From Chryseobacterium gleum (GTDB lineage Bacteria > Bacteroidota > Bacteroidia > Flavobacteriales_D > Crocinitomicaceae): a stretch of DNA of 55,829 nucleotides. The notes below the pieces were generated by a model, which made no database searches, was not told where the DNA came from, and worked only from the letters and a program-made list of their open reading frames with translations. The stretch is taken from positions 1 to 55,829 of the forward strand of contig CAMCWF010000015.1 of NCBI GenBank assembly GCA_945882095.1, given 5' to 3'. Below are positions 36,274-45,280 of this stretch, piece after piece; within the stretch, counting starts at the first letter, position 1, and each line of letters opens with the position of its first letter. A program made the position numbers and the translations under genes.

Positions 36274-38985
36274 GTGGACGAAATAGACGACATACAGCCA
36301 GGGTCAAACGAAGAACACAATCCGTTTGAAAACAAGAAAATCGATGAGAAAATTGTCCCGGTTAATGGGCTCTATGAAAATTGGTTTCTTGATTATGCGA
36401 GCTATGTGATCCTCGAACGTGCGGTTCCTGCCTTGCAAGATGGTTTAAAACCTGTACAACGAAGATTGCTACATTCCATGCGTGAATTGGAAGACGGTCG
36501 CTATAACAAGGTTGCCAATGTCATCGGAAATACCATGAAATATCACCCGCATGGAGATGCTTCCATCGGTGATGCCTTGGTGCAGTTGGGACAAAAAGAC
36601 CTTTTGATAGATTGCCAAGGAAACTGGGGGAATACGGTTACAGGAGATGGAGCGGCTGCACCGAGGTACATCGAAGCGCGTTTGTCGAAGTTTGCCTTGC
36701 ACGTAGCATTTAATCCGAAAACAACCACTTGGTTGTCAAGTTATGATGGCAGGAACAAAGAGCCAGAAACCCTACCTGTTAAATTCCCTCTGTTGTTGGC
36801 ACAAGGGGCCGAAGGCATCGCAGTTGGAATGGCCTGTAAATTTCTTCCGCATAATTTCATTGAACTGATCGACCAATCCATAAACCACCTTCGAGGGAAA
36901 AAAGTCGAAATTTTACCCGATTTCCCGAATGGGGGCATGGCTGATTTTACGAATTACAATGACGGTTTGAGAGGTTCACGCGTTCGGGTGCGGGCGAAAA
37001 TCCGAAAAGTGGATACCAAAACCTTGATCATTCACGAAATTCCCTTTGGAACAACGACAACCTCCCTGATTGAATCCGTGCTTAAAGCCAACGAAAAAGG
37101 GAAAATCAAGATTAAAAAAATAGAGGACAATACCTCCTCGCATGCCGAAATCATCATTCACTTAGCGCCAGGGGTGTCGCCTGACAATACCATTGATGCG
37201 TTATATGCTTTTACCGATTGTGAAGTTTCCATCTCGCCGAATTCGTCCATCATTGACAAGGATAAACCAAGGTTTTTAGGCGTTTCTGAAATCTTAAAAA
37301 TCAACACGGACCACACGGTTAATTTGTTGAAACTGGAACTGGAAATTCGACTCGATGAATTGGAAAGACAATGGCATTTTTCCACCTTGGAAAAATTGTT
37401 CATCAACCACGAAATGTACATCGATTTCAAATTGTATAGCGATAAAATAACTTTGTTTGAATATTTGTACAATCGCTTTAAACCTTTCGAAGCACAATTG
37501 ATTCGTGAAATTGAGGATGAGGATTTACATAAGTTGACGCAAATCCCCATGATCCGAATTACCCGATTTGACGCCAATAAAGCAGATGACTTCTTGTTGA
37601 AAATTGAAGCCGAGATGGCCGAAGTGAAACACCACTTGGAAAACCTTGTAGATTACGCAGTTGACTACTTCAAAGACCTCAAAAAACGATTTTCAGCAGG
37701 GAAAGAACGGAAGACAGAAATCAAGGTGTTTGACACCATCAGCGCGACAAAAGTCATCATTGCCAATCGCAAGCTTTACATCGATTTAGAAGAAGGTTTC
37801 ATCGGCTACGGATTGAAGAAAAACGAACCCATTTCAGATTGCTCGGAAATTGACGACATCATTTGTTTTTTCTCTTCAGGAAAAATGATGATAACGAAGG
37901 TGGCAGATAAGAAGTTCGTCGGCAAAGGCCTCATCTATGCAAATGTTTGGAAGAAAGGCGATACCCGTACCATTTACCACCTATTTTACCAAGATGGGTT
38001 GAGCGGCATTACCATGATGAAAAGGTTTTTTGTGAACTCCATCACACGCGATACCGAATACGACCTCACCAAAGGAGCCAAAGGGTCAAAAATGACCTAT
38101 TTTTCGGTGCATCCGAATGGGGAACGAGAAGTGGTGACCGTGTTGCTTCGACCAAGGCCCCACCTCAAAAGGTTGCGTTTCGATGTTGACCTTGGTGAAT
38201 TGATCATAAAAGGGCGAAACGCTGCAGGAAATCGCGTGACCAAAGAAATCATTCAAAAAATCATTCAAAAAGAAGTAGGCGGAAGTACACTTGCCTCACG
38301 TAAAATTTGGTACGATACCGTTGTGGGTCGATTGAATGACGAGGGCAGAGGTAAATTTTTGGGCGCGTTCAAAGGGAACGATAAACTGTTGACGCTTTAC
38401 AAAAATGGCGAATACCGCTTGTCAACCTTTGATCTCTCGAACCACTTTGATGAAGACATGATTCACATTGAGAAGTGGAACCCGGAACATCCGATTTCTG
38501 CCGTTTACTACGATGCTGACAAAGAATTGAATTATGTCAAACGCTTTCTTTGTGAGGTTCAGTCCGATAAAAGGGTGCCTTTCATCTCCGAGTCGGAAGG
38601 TTCGTACCTACACGTAGTTTCAACGGCTTACCGTCCAGAAATTAAAATAGTATTCAATAAATTACTTCGCGAAACCAAAAACCTCTCCGATGCTGTGTTC
38701 AATGTTGCCGACCTCATTGAGGTAAAAGGGATGAAAGCGCAAGGAAATCAGGTAACGAAGTTCAAGGTGAAAGAAATTGTGCTTACCCATGAAATTGGGG
38801 AAAGTCCAGAAGCTTGGCCAGCAGAAGAAGTTCCTTTCGAAATTGAAGGAACGATAGAAGACGTGGAAAGCGTGGAAAGCGTGGATGGTGAAGAAAACAT
38901 AACACCTGATGTGCCAACAGATGGAAGCGTAGAATGGGATTTTACCAAAAAGAACGACGAGGACCAGCCGACCTTGTTTGATTAG
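36274..38985 (+). CDS. parC: DNA topoisomerase IV subunit A
   Basis: Protein of 903 residues starting with GTG at 36274; no ATG is nearby. The breakage-reunion domain has RAVPALQDGLKPVQRR, HPHGDASIGDALV and the catalytic Tyr132 in APRYIEARL. The C-terminal half has beta-pinwheel-like blades, and the tail is acidic (ESVESVDGEENITPD). At the position of the quinolone-contact Ser of E. coli GyrA (Ser83) this protein has Ala96. It forms heterotetramers with ParE for decatenation. The end overlaps the converging beta-helix gene by 4 nt. Confidence 0.93.
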   Translation: MDEIDDIQPGSNEEHNPFENKKIDEKIVPVNGLYENWFLDYASYVILERAVPALQDGLKPVQRRLLHSMRELEDGRYNKVANVIGNTMKYHPHGDASIGDALVQLGQKDLLIDCQGNWGNTVTGDGAAAPRYIEARLSKFALHVAFNPKTTTWLSSYDGRNKEPETLPVKFPLLLAQGAEGIAVGMACKFLPHNFIELIDQSINHLRGKKVEILPDFPNGGMADFTNYNDGLRGSRVRVRAKIRKVDTKTLIIHEIPFGTTTTSLIESVLKANEKGKIKIKKIEDNTSSHAEIIIHLAPGVSPDNTIDALYAFTDCEVSISPNSSIIDKDKPRFLGVSEILKINTDHTVNLLKLELEIRLDELERQWHFSTLEKLFINHEMYIDFKLYSDKITLFEYLYNRFKPFEAQLIREIEDEDLHKLTQIPMIRITRFDANKADDFLLKIEAEMAEVKHHLENLVDYAVDYFKDLKKRFSAGKERKTEIKVFDTISATKVIIANRKLYIDLEEGFIGYGLKKNEPISDCSEIDDIICFFSSGKMMITKVADKKFVGKGLIYANVWKKGDTRTIYHLFYQDGLSGITMMKRFFVNSITRDTEYDLTKGAKGSKMTYFSVHPNGEREVVTVLLRPRPHLKRLRFDVDLGELIIKGRNAAGNRVTKEIIQKIIQKEVGGSTLASRKIWYDTVVGRLNDEGRGKFLGAFKGNDKLLTLYKNGEYRLSTFDLSNHFDEDMIHIEKWNPEHPISAVYYDADKELNYVKRFLCEVQSDKRVPFISESEGSYLHVVSTAYRPEIKIVFNKLLRETKNLSDAVFNVADLIEVKGMKAQGNQVTKFKVKEIVLTHEIGESPEAWPAEEVPFEIEGTIEDVESVESVDGEENITPDVPTDGSVEWDFTKKNDEDQPTLFD

Positions 38986-40379
38986 TTTCCGATAAACACT
39001 TTAACCGTTTTTCCATTCGAGCCTTGAATCATGTAAATTCCTGAGGGAACATTTAGGCTTAATCGAGTCTGTCCGTTGCCTAAACGATGTTCAGAAACTT
39101 GCATGCCCAATGCGTTCAATACCTTATAGGTTGACGGTAAATCGTTTTCTATAACCAGTTGGCTGCCATCAAACCATGCGTTCCAAGCCACATTCAATTC
39201 AGAAACAGACGCAGGATTCTCTAAGAGTACTTTGGTGACATACGTGACAATGTTTTGGCAGGAATCGTCGTAAATCGCGTAGTTAACCAAGCCTCTTGTA
39301 ATGTCGTCGTACCCATCATAAATGCCATTTTCTATCGTCGTGGAATCTTGGGAACAAAAACAATTTAGGTTTACTTGGTAGTTTTTATCTGTTAAATTCT
39401 CCAAGTTGTGAATGCTGTTGTTGCAAATGCTGTTGCTGTCAATTACCGTAGTACTTGGATTGTAGGCCATTACTTGAATTCCAATGCCGTTTCCATTGAT
39501 TTGATTTTTACTGACAGTGCCTGCATCCCCAATCTTGATGGCTACGCCGTTGTTTAAAAAGGTAGAGTTGGTGATGACACAATTCGAATTTCCTTCAATA
39601 CCCGTCGTGTTTCCTTCGAAATAGCAGTCGTTTACGTTGATGTTGGAACTTTCTGCAAAGCCAAAAGTATTGTTGAGGAATTGACAGTTTTGAATGTTTC
39701 CCGGAGATCCTATGATGTTGTTTTGGTTGCCAACGAAGGTGCAATTGGTGACATTGATGTTGTTTGACCAAGTGAACGAACAAATGTTGTTAGAAAACAT
39801 ACAATTCGTTGCCGTAAGAGAACCATATTGAATTTGAGCAGCTTGTCCCACACCGTTTGATTCAAATGTACAGTTGTTGTAGATTAAGTCGGCATTCAAC
39901 TGAAGTGCGTAATTGTTCGACCTGAAATAACATTCATCAAAGGTATAACTCACGCCCGGTTGGGTGATGTCGTTGTAAATTCCATACCATGAATTGTGCA
40001 ATTCAAAATGGTTCATTTGTACCGTTCCCCCTTGACTTCCTTTGATGCGAATGCCTTCCCAATTGTAGAATCCGGTGGTGGTATCCGTGCTCGTGAATAC
40101 AACAGGGATGTTCGGTGTTCCATCTGCGATAAGGGTTCCCCTGATTTCCAAGTATAGATAATTTCCAGTGTTGAATGTCATGTCCGCTGTAAAAATAACT
40201 TGTACACCCGGCTCTATGGTCAATGTTCTGTTTGGAAAAACGACGATGGATCCTGTAACCAAATAAGGACTTCCTGCTAAATTCCATGTGGTGTTTTGGT
40301 AAATGCCACCTGAAACTTGGGTTTGTGCAAACATTGAAAATGAACAAAGCGCTGCTAAGAAGAATAGGGTTGTTTTCAT
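38982..40379 (-). CDS. Right-handed beta-helix protein with T9SS tail (paralog B)
   Basis: Protein of 465 residues with signal peptide (MKTTLFFLAALCSFSMFAQ). After VSGGIYQNTTWNLAGSPYLVTGS the chain shows repeated short beta-helix turns with NCTF/NCxF asparagine ladders (YNNCTFESNG, TNCMFSNN, VTNCTFVGNQNN, NVNDCYFEGN), as in pectate-lyase-like parallel beta-helix proteins, then a C-terminal domain with a T9SS-type sorting signal (SGIYMIQGSNGKTVKVFIGN). Ligand unknown. It follows a paralog of exactly equal length 5 nt upstream. The longer frame to 40421 overlaps that gene and is less likely. Confidence 0.8.
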   Translation of the reverse strand: MKTTLFFLAALCSFSMFAQTQVSGGIYQNTTWNLAGSPYLVTGSIVVFPNRTLTIEPGVQVIFTADMTFNTGNYLYLEIRGTLIADGTPNIPVVFTSTDTTTGFYNWEGIRIKGSQGGTVQMNHFELHNSWYGIYNDITQPGVSYTFDECYFRSNNYALQLNADLIYNNCTFESNGVGQAAQIQYGSLTATNCMFSNNICSFTWSNNINVTNCTFVGNQNNIIGSPGNIQNCQFLNNTFGFAESSNINVNDCYFEGNTTGIEGNSNCVITNSTFLNNGVAIKIGDAGTVSKNQINGNGIGIQVMAYNPSTTVIDSNSICNNSIHNLENLTDKNYQVNLNCFCSQDSTTIENGIYDGYDDITRGLVNYAIYDDSCQNIVTYVTKVLLENPASVSELNVAWNAWFDGSQLVIENDLPSTYKVLNALGMQVSEHRLGNGQTRLSLNVPSGIYMIQGSNGKTVKVFIGN

Positions 40380-40383
40380 AGGA

Positions 40384-41781
40384 TTATAATTTAATGAGTT
40401 TTTGGTTGACGGTTTGGTCATTGGCTTTCACCAAAACATAAAAGCCTGGGGCCAATGTAGACATGTCGAATCGATTGTTTCCCATCGATTGAAGGGTGAT
40501 TTCTTTTCCATTTCCGTTGAACAACTGTATAACCGAAATTGCAGGGGGGCCAAGGAATTGTATAAAATCTCCCACCGGATTTTCAAATACAAGTTCATCC
40601 ATTTCACTCGTAGGAAGCGAAGCGATAAAATTAAATTTCAATACAGTGCCGAGTAAGACGGTGCAAGAAGTGTCAAATATTTGGTAATTGATCAATCCTT
40701 TCGTAATGTCATCATATCCATCGATAATCGACTGTTCAATTCCTGCAGAATCAAGACCGCAAAAGCAGTTGGTTAACAGTGAATAATTCACATTGGTATT
40801 GTTGTTCACATTGTAATTGATGTTGCCACAAATCTCATTGTTGGTAACAATCGGCGCATTGACAACGCTTGAAATTCCTGAAATTCTTACGCCACCTATG
40901 TTGTTATTGATTTGGTTGTTCACCAGTTCTGTCAAAACAGACACGTCAACCGCCACTTCATTGTAATTGAATACATTGTTGCTTATTTTACACCCATAAG
41001 AACTTTGAATGCCTGTAGCGTTGTCTAAAAAAATACAATTTTCGATCTTTCCATTGTTGGGATTACTTAGTGCTGTCCCATTATTTTGAAAAATACAATT
41101 GTCTATGTACATAGAATCAAAAACACCTGCGGAAAATGTAAGGCCTGTATTGTTTTCTACAAAAGAACTATTCGTCATCGTAAAGGCTGTAGCGTAGGCA
41201 TTAATGGCAGTACCATTGTCCTTAAAAAAGCAATTATTCAAAGTGAAATAGCTCCAACCATAAACGGCAGCATTGTTTCCTCTGAATTGGCAATTGTTCA
41301 AGATGGTTTCATTTCCTACGGTTATGGCTTGGCCACAATGGTTAAAAGAGCAATTGGTATAGGAATAAAGGGCAAGCGGCGCTTCGTAATCAAAGGGCGT
41401 TTGCGCATTGGATATGGAGAAACGATTTGCATTCAACACCCCGCCTTGAGAAGAAGTGCAGATAAATCCAAGCCAACCTATGTTGGTCGTATCGATTTGT
41501 GTGCGTATGCTAATCGGTAACTGATCGGTTCCCAACATATTTAAGGTTCCCCTGGTTTCGATGTAGATTGAATCATTAACCGTATTGTTTACAATGATTT
41601 GTACGCCCGGCGCAATGGTTAGGGTGTTTCCTGGAAAGACCACAACCGGCCCGGTCACCACATATGGACTGTTGTTAACGGTCCAATTTGTATTTTGGTA
41701 GATTCCCCCAGAAACGAAAGTTTGAGCCTTCACGTTGGCGGAAATCACCAATACCAAAAGACTGAGAAATAAAATTTTCAT
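40384..41781 (-). CDS. Right-handed beta-helix protein with T9SS tail (paralog A)
   Basis: Protein of 465 residues with signal peptide (MKILFLSLLVLVISANVKAQ). The start FVSGGIYQNTNWTVNNSPYV and the end (GFYVLVKANDQTVNQKLIKL) match its neighbour, as does the DGYDDITKGLINY block before the sorting domain (DGYDDITRGLVNY there). The centre is a run of Asn-rich beta-helix turns (YTNCSFNHCG, LNNCQFRGNN, LNNCFFKDNG, MTNSSFVENN). Tandem duplication with sequence divergence is the simplest explanation. It is first in the pair and preceded by an exact -7 box. Confidence 0.82.
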   Translation of the reverse strand: MKILFLSLLVLVISANVKAQTFVSGGIYQNTNWTVNNSPYVVTGPVVVFPGNTLTIAPGVQIIVNNTVNDSIYIETRGTLNMLGTDQLPISIRTQIDTTNIGWLGFICTSSQGGVLNANRFSISNAQTPFDYEAPLALYSYTNCSFNHCGQAITVGNETILNNCQFRGNNAAVYGWSYFTLNNCFFKDNGTAINAYATAFTMTNSSFVENNTGLTFSAGVFDSMYIDNCIFQNNGTALSNPNNGKIENCIFLDNATGIQSSYGCKISNNVFNYNEVAVDVSVLTELVNNQINNNIGGVRISGISSVVNAPIVTNNEICGNINYNVNNNTNVNYSLLTNCFCGLDSAGIEQSIIDGYDDITKGLINYQIFDTSCTVLLGTVLKFNFIASLPTSEMDELVFENPVGDFIQFLGPPAISVIQLFNGNGKEITLQSMGNNRFDMSTLAPGFYVLVKANDQTVNQKLIKL

Positions 41782-41800
41782 GCCAATTTTTTATAACCAA

Positions 41801-41808
41801 CAAACTTA
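41801..41808 (-). promoter_or_regulatory. -7 element (TAAGTTTG) of the beta-helix pair
   Basis: Exact TAnnTTTG on the minus strand ending 19 nt before the ATG at 41781. TTG candidates lie 16 and 24 nt upstream, not at the ideal 19-22. Confidence 0.4.
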
Positions 41809-41823
41809 CGCAATTAATTGTTT

Positions 41824-43368
41824 TCAACTTGCCAATAGATACCATGCTATGGCAGTCAATAGAAACAGCAGGAGTCCTAAACTTAATGCAATGAGCAACC
41901 GTCGGACAAAGGTTTTTCGATTTTCTACAATGGGAAGCATTTGTATTTTCACCTCAGCGCTTTGGTTGGGGGTAAGAAAGGTAACGACGATCCAAATTAG
42001 CGATGTGATAAGGGTTACCACCAGCACGCGTGATTCTTCCATGGGATAATGCTTGAAAGGTAAGCTTGAATGAAAACTTGGGTACAACAGTGTAAAAACA
42101 GCCGAGCTCAACATGGCACTTAGTTGCGACCACGCATTGATTCGGAACCACACCCACCGCAAGATATAAACCGGAGCGACACCAGCGGCAATTGAAAAAG
42201 TAAGTTTTACCAAGCTTTGTAAACTTTCAATCTGCCATGCAAAAACGATGGATAACAGTGATAAAAAGAACATTGAAGCAAAGGAAACCGCACGGATTCG
42301 TTTTTCGGATGCAGCAGGATGAGCATACGTTTTGTAGGCGTCGATGGTTAGAAACGAAGCGCCCCAATTCATCAAAGATTCCGCATTTGCGATGAACATT
42401 CCGAAAAACCCCAATAAAACAAAGCTTTTCAATGCTTTAGGGACAACCGCGAAAATCCGTTCAATGTATTGAATCTCTTCATTCCCATTTAAATCGGTGG
42501 AACCTAAAATCAATAAAATATGTCCCAAAAGGAAAAAGCTTAACACAAAAGAAACGAGTATGGGAACCAAACCCGTGAGGATGGCATTTTTTTTACCTTT
42601 TACTGCTGTGAACCTTGCCATTTCAGGACCGCCTCCATCAAATAAATAACAGCTCCACCATTGGACGCCCACGAAAACAAGCAGGGAAAACCATGCACTG
42701 GAATCGGTTGAAGCGGGAAACAGTTCTTTTTTTTGTGGATGTTGTTCAAAAAAGGAAAAAAGTCCATGCCAACCATTGTTTGCCTTCCACAAAGAAAAAA
42801 GAATGATACCGAAGCTTATGAAATAAATGACAGAATGCAATACATCCACTTTCAATTTAAGGTCGAAGATGTTTTTCAACGCAAATAAGCACAATGCAAT
42901 TCCGGTTAGCAACAGGGAAACTTTGGGGTCAATGTCAAAATAGGTTTGTAACACACGGGCAAATCCCAATACGTGGAAACACAGGGACAACGAAACCACC
43001 AATCCACCAACATATATGGCCCGAAAGAGGTGCAGCACTTTTCCACTTTTTCCCGGAAATCGGAAACGTAAGAATTGGTTGTCAGTAATAAAGTCCATTT
43101 TCTGCCACAGTGGAGCAAAAACCAGAGGGACAACAAAGATTCCAAGCCAACCAGCCCAAACCATCCACAAACCTTGCATGCCATGTTCAGCAATGATTCC
43201 GGTAAGCAATTGACCTTGGTCCACGGAGAGGTAAAGCATGTAGAGCGACAGTCCGGAAATGATCCAAGAAACTTTTTTACTGGATTTGAATGCAGGGTGG
43301 AGCCAATCTTTTTTTTGAAGAAGGGTGAAAGAAAAAATCACCAAGAAATAAAGGACAATGACCCACAC
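41824..43368 (-). CDS. Sodium:solute symporter family protein
   Basis: Protein of 514 residues with about 13 hydrophobic helices, the SSS (SLC5-like) topology. A recognisable SSS stretch is GMQGLWMVWAGWLGIFVVPLVFAPLW near the N-terminus and the helix with FANAESLMNWGASFLTIDAY in the middle. The start is GTG at 43368. Substrate cannot be assigned. The intracellular part shows no obvious regulatory domain. The -7 box TATCTTTG at 43374-43381 lies 5 nt before the GTG. Confidence 0.82.
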   Translation of the reverse strand: MWVIVLYFLVIFSFTLLQKKDWLHPAFKSSKKVSWIISGLSLYMLYLSVDQGQLLTGIIAEHGMQGLWMVWAGWLGIFVVPLVFAPLWQKMDFITDNQFLRFRFPGKSGKVLHLFRAIYVGGLVVSLSLCFHVLGFARVLQTYFDIDPKVSLLLTGIALCLFALKNIFDLKLKVDVLHSVIYFISFGIILFSLWKANNGWHGLFSFFEQHPQKKELFPASTDSSAWFSLLVFVGVQWWSCYLFDGGGPEMARFTAVKGKKNAILTGLVPILVSFVLSFFLLGHILLILGSTDLNGNEEIQYIERIFAVVPKALKSFVLLGFFGMFIANAESLMNWGASFLTIDAYKTYAHPAASEKRIRAVSFASMFFLSLLSIVFAWQIESLQSLVKLTFSIAAGVAPVYILRWVWFRINAWSQLSAMLSSAVFTLLYPSFHSSLPFKHYPMEESRVLVVTLITSLIWIVVTFLTPNQSAEVKIQMLPIVENRKTFVRRLLIALSLGLLLFLLTAIAWYLLAS

Positions 43369-43373
43369 AATCG

Positions 43374-43381
43374 CAAAGATA
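43374..43381 (-). promoter_or_regulatory. -7 element (TATCTTTG) of the symporter gene
   Basis: Exact TAnnTTTG on the minus strand, 5 nt before the GTG start, with TTT in place of TTG 20 nt upstream. Confidence 0.5.
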
Positions 43382-43443
43382 AAATTAGCTTTTAGCGGTA
43401 TAAATTTACGGAGAAAGAGGGTAAGGAGCGAGTTGAAGTAATG

Positions 43444-43785
43444 TTATGAAAATAGTATTCCTCTGCCTTTTTTCGTTTCATTATATTCGAGTAAAATTTC
43501 TTTTATTTTTCTCACATCGCTTTTCGAAAAGCAAAATACGGAGGCTTTTCCTCCAACGACCTTAATATGCATATCGGCCCCAATTAAATGTTCGTCAATT
43601 GTGATACTGCGAATGAATTTAAATGCAAGTGTTTGGCTGTCTTTTCCGATGAGAAACTTATTGCGTTTTGAGACAGTTATTGTTTCTTCATCAGTATCGA
43701 TAATTAAGGACCAGGGATTTGCAATGTGTGCGCCTTTTGAATTTGCCATTAATGAGCTGGAAGAGGAAGATGCTTTGAAAATCAT
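43444..43785 (-). CDS. Small hypothetical protein, possible PH-like fold
   Basis: Protein of 113 residues, not recognised. It starts with a serine run (MIFKASSSSSS), then a beta-rich central part (SLIIDTDEETITVSKRNKFLIG, then RSITIDEHLIGADMHIKVVGG), ending in a helix (SDVRKIKEILLEYNE). The alternating strands plus one C-terminal helix recall bacterial PH-like domains, but this is only a resemblance. There is no signal peptide, so it should be cytoplasmic. It sits alone between the symporter and the FISUMP gene. Confidence 0.55.
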   Translation of the reverse strand: MIFKASSSSSSLMANSKGAHIANPWSLIIDTDEETITVSKRNKFLIGKDSQTLAFKFIRSITIDEHLIGADMHIKVVGGKASVFCFSKSDVRKIKEILLEYNETKKGRGILFS

Positions 43786-43874
43786 TTGTTTTAATTTGTT
43801 GTGTATTTAACTAAAAATAAAGCCCCAACCGATTGAACGTATTGAGGCAGTTAAGAGGGAGAAGGGGTAAAAAA

Positions 43875-44519
43875 CTAATCCTTTATGCAGCGTACCGCGA
43901 GACCATCACCTGCGGCACCAGTATGGAAATAAAGTTCTTTAGCGTAAGAAGCTAACATGAAGTAATCTGCGAATAATTTACCATCAGATTGAGATGTTTT
44001 AGTGGTCCAATAATAACCATCACCACCACCATTGAAGTCCCAGTCTAAATCTCGGTAACCCGAAAGTAAACCCGAAAATTTGTATTTGTTGTAATATATA
44101 TCTTTTCCATTAATTATTAAACTTTTTAGATTAGCTCCCGCTATTGATGCCCCACCTACAAACATCATAAGGGTTCCCACTTCAGCGCTACTGCAAATAT
44201 GCCACCCCTTTGGTGCTAAACCTCTTGGGTCGATTACTGCATATAAATTGTATAATTTACCGAACTTTTTATTTTTGGAATTTAAACTATCATTATTGAA
44301 ATAACACCAAGCAGCTTGTTTGTTAACGTTGGCTAATTTCCATTCCTCGAAGGACCTAGCTTCTTTGATCGAATCTCCGTTTTTAAAAGTGCAAACATTT
44401 AAATTTTCTGACATCCAAATTTGACTTCCTATTGTAACTTGTTTTACAGTTTGAGAAATTCCGCTGATAGGCATTACAGCGAAAAAAAATATACTTAATA
44501 AAAGATTCTCTTTTTTCAT
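43875..44519 (-). CDS. Secreted FISUMP-domain protein
   Basis: Protein of 214 residues with signal peptide (MKKENLLLSIFFFAVMPISG). The Fibrobacter succinogenes major paralogous (FISUMP) domain fills the rest: QVTIGSQIWMSENLNVCTFKNGD, FGKLYNLYAV, LAPKGWHICSSAEV, then YWTTK and the ending GLAVRCIKD. Such proteins are surface or lipoprotein components of unknown role, frequent in Bacteroidota. It is in an AT-rich patch with other poorly conserved small genes. Confidence 0.85.
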   Translation of the reverse strand: MKKENLLLSIFFFAVMPISGISQTVKQVTIGSQIWMSENLNVCTFKNGDSIKEARSFEEWKLANVNKQAAWCYFNNDSLNSKNKKFGKLYNLYAVIDPRGLAPKGWHICSSAEVGTLMMFVGGASIAGANLKSLIINGKDIYYNKYKFSGLLSGYRDLDWDFNGGGDGYYWTTKTSQSDGKLFADYFMLASYAKELYFHTGAAGDGLAVRCIKD

Positions 44520-44593
44520 TTCTTGTGTTTAAAATTATTAATTCTCATTTCAAAATCCGATATATATATTCGAACGGAATATAGTTCTTTGCA

Positions 44594-45139
44594 CTATTGA
44601 TTCGCTTTGTATCTCATATCTGGTGTACCATCCTTTTTGCGTGGACCCGCTTTTTTTGTAGCGAAGCTGGCAATAGAGGCTCCGGCATCTTGTAATAATC
44701 TTGAATCATCCCAGATTCTCTGTAATCCATCTTCTTTCGATGCAAACCTTACTTCCGATTTTTCTCTTATTGTATAATTGTAAAAATAACCATCTCTAAA
44801 AACCAATGTGCCGCTATGTCCATCAGAGAATTTAACCTTCATAAATTTATCGTTTTCGCGTTTTCTAAAATCGAGGATATCGCTTGGACCTTTTTCTAAT
44901 TCTTCCTCTTTAAAACTCTTCGTGTAAGTGTATGATTCATAATGAATTGCTTCCTTGGCGTCTATAATGGGTGCTTCTGACTCTTCCATGTCCTCTTCCT
45001 CAATTGCTGTAGAAGCTAAGGTTGTATCTTCTAATCCAGCTGTCTTTAATTTTGAGCCATTGGGTTTGTTTTCATCACATCCTAAAAGAATAGTAGCAGT
45101 CAGAACTAATGAAAGTGGAAATAATGTAAATTTTTTCAT
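44594..45139 (-). CDS. Lipoprotein of unknown function
   Basis: Protein of 181 residues with lipobox ILLGC (Cys21), followed by an acidic low-complexity stretch (TAIEEEDMEESEAP) and a small domain (FMKVKFSDGHSGTLVFRDGYF...). No family recognised. The C-terminus is basic (KKAGPRKKDGTPDMRYKANQ). It diverges from the HTH-like regulator at 45281 and is 74 nt upstream of the FISUMP gene. Confidence 0.65.
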   Translation of the reverse strand: MKKFTLFPLSLVLTATILLGCDENKPNGSKLKTAGLEDTTLASTAIEEEDMEESEAPIIDAKEAIHYESYTYTKSFKEEELEKGPSDILDFRKRENDKFMKVKFSDGHSGTLVFRDGYFYNYTIREKSEVRFASKEDGLQRIWDDSRLLQDAGASIASFATKKAGPRKKDGTPDMRYKANQ

Positions 45140-45258
45140 CTTAATAATTATTTTTTTTAGTGAAACCTAAAGTTTTACAAGTTTAAGTTTAATTGTTGAT
45201 AATAAACCGTACGAAAAATTGCATCTTACTTCAACTTACCTTTTGCTGAAATCAAGAG

Positions 45259-45276
45259 AAAGAAATTCGTTTCTTT
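45259..45276. repeat. Inverted repeat with TTCG centre before the regulator gene
   Basis: AAAGAAA-TTCG-TTTCTTT, perfect 7-base arms, ending 4 nt before the ATG at 45281. As RNA it could form a UUCG-capped hairpin hiding the start region; as DNA it could be an operator. The right arm is also part of a near -7 sequence TTTCTTTG (one mismatch). Confidence 0.45.
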
Positions 45277-45280
45277 GAAT

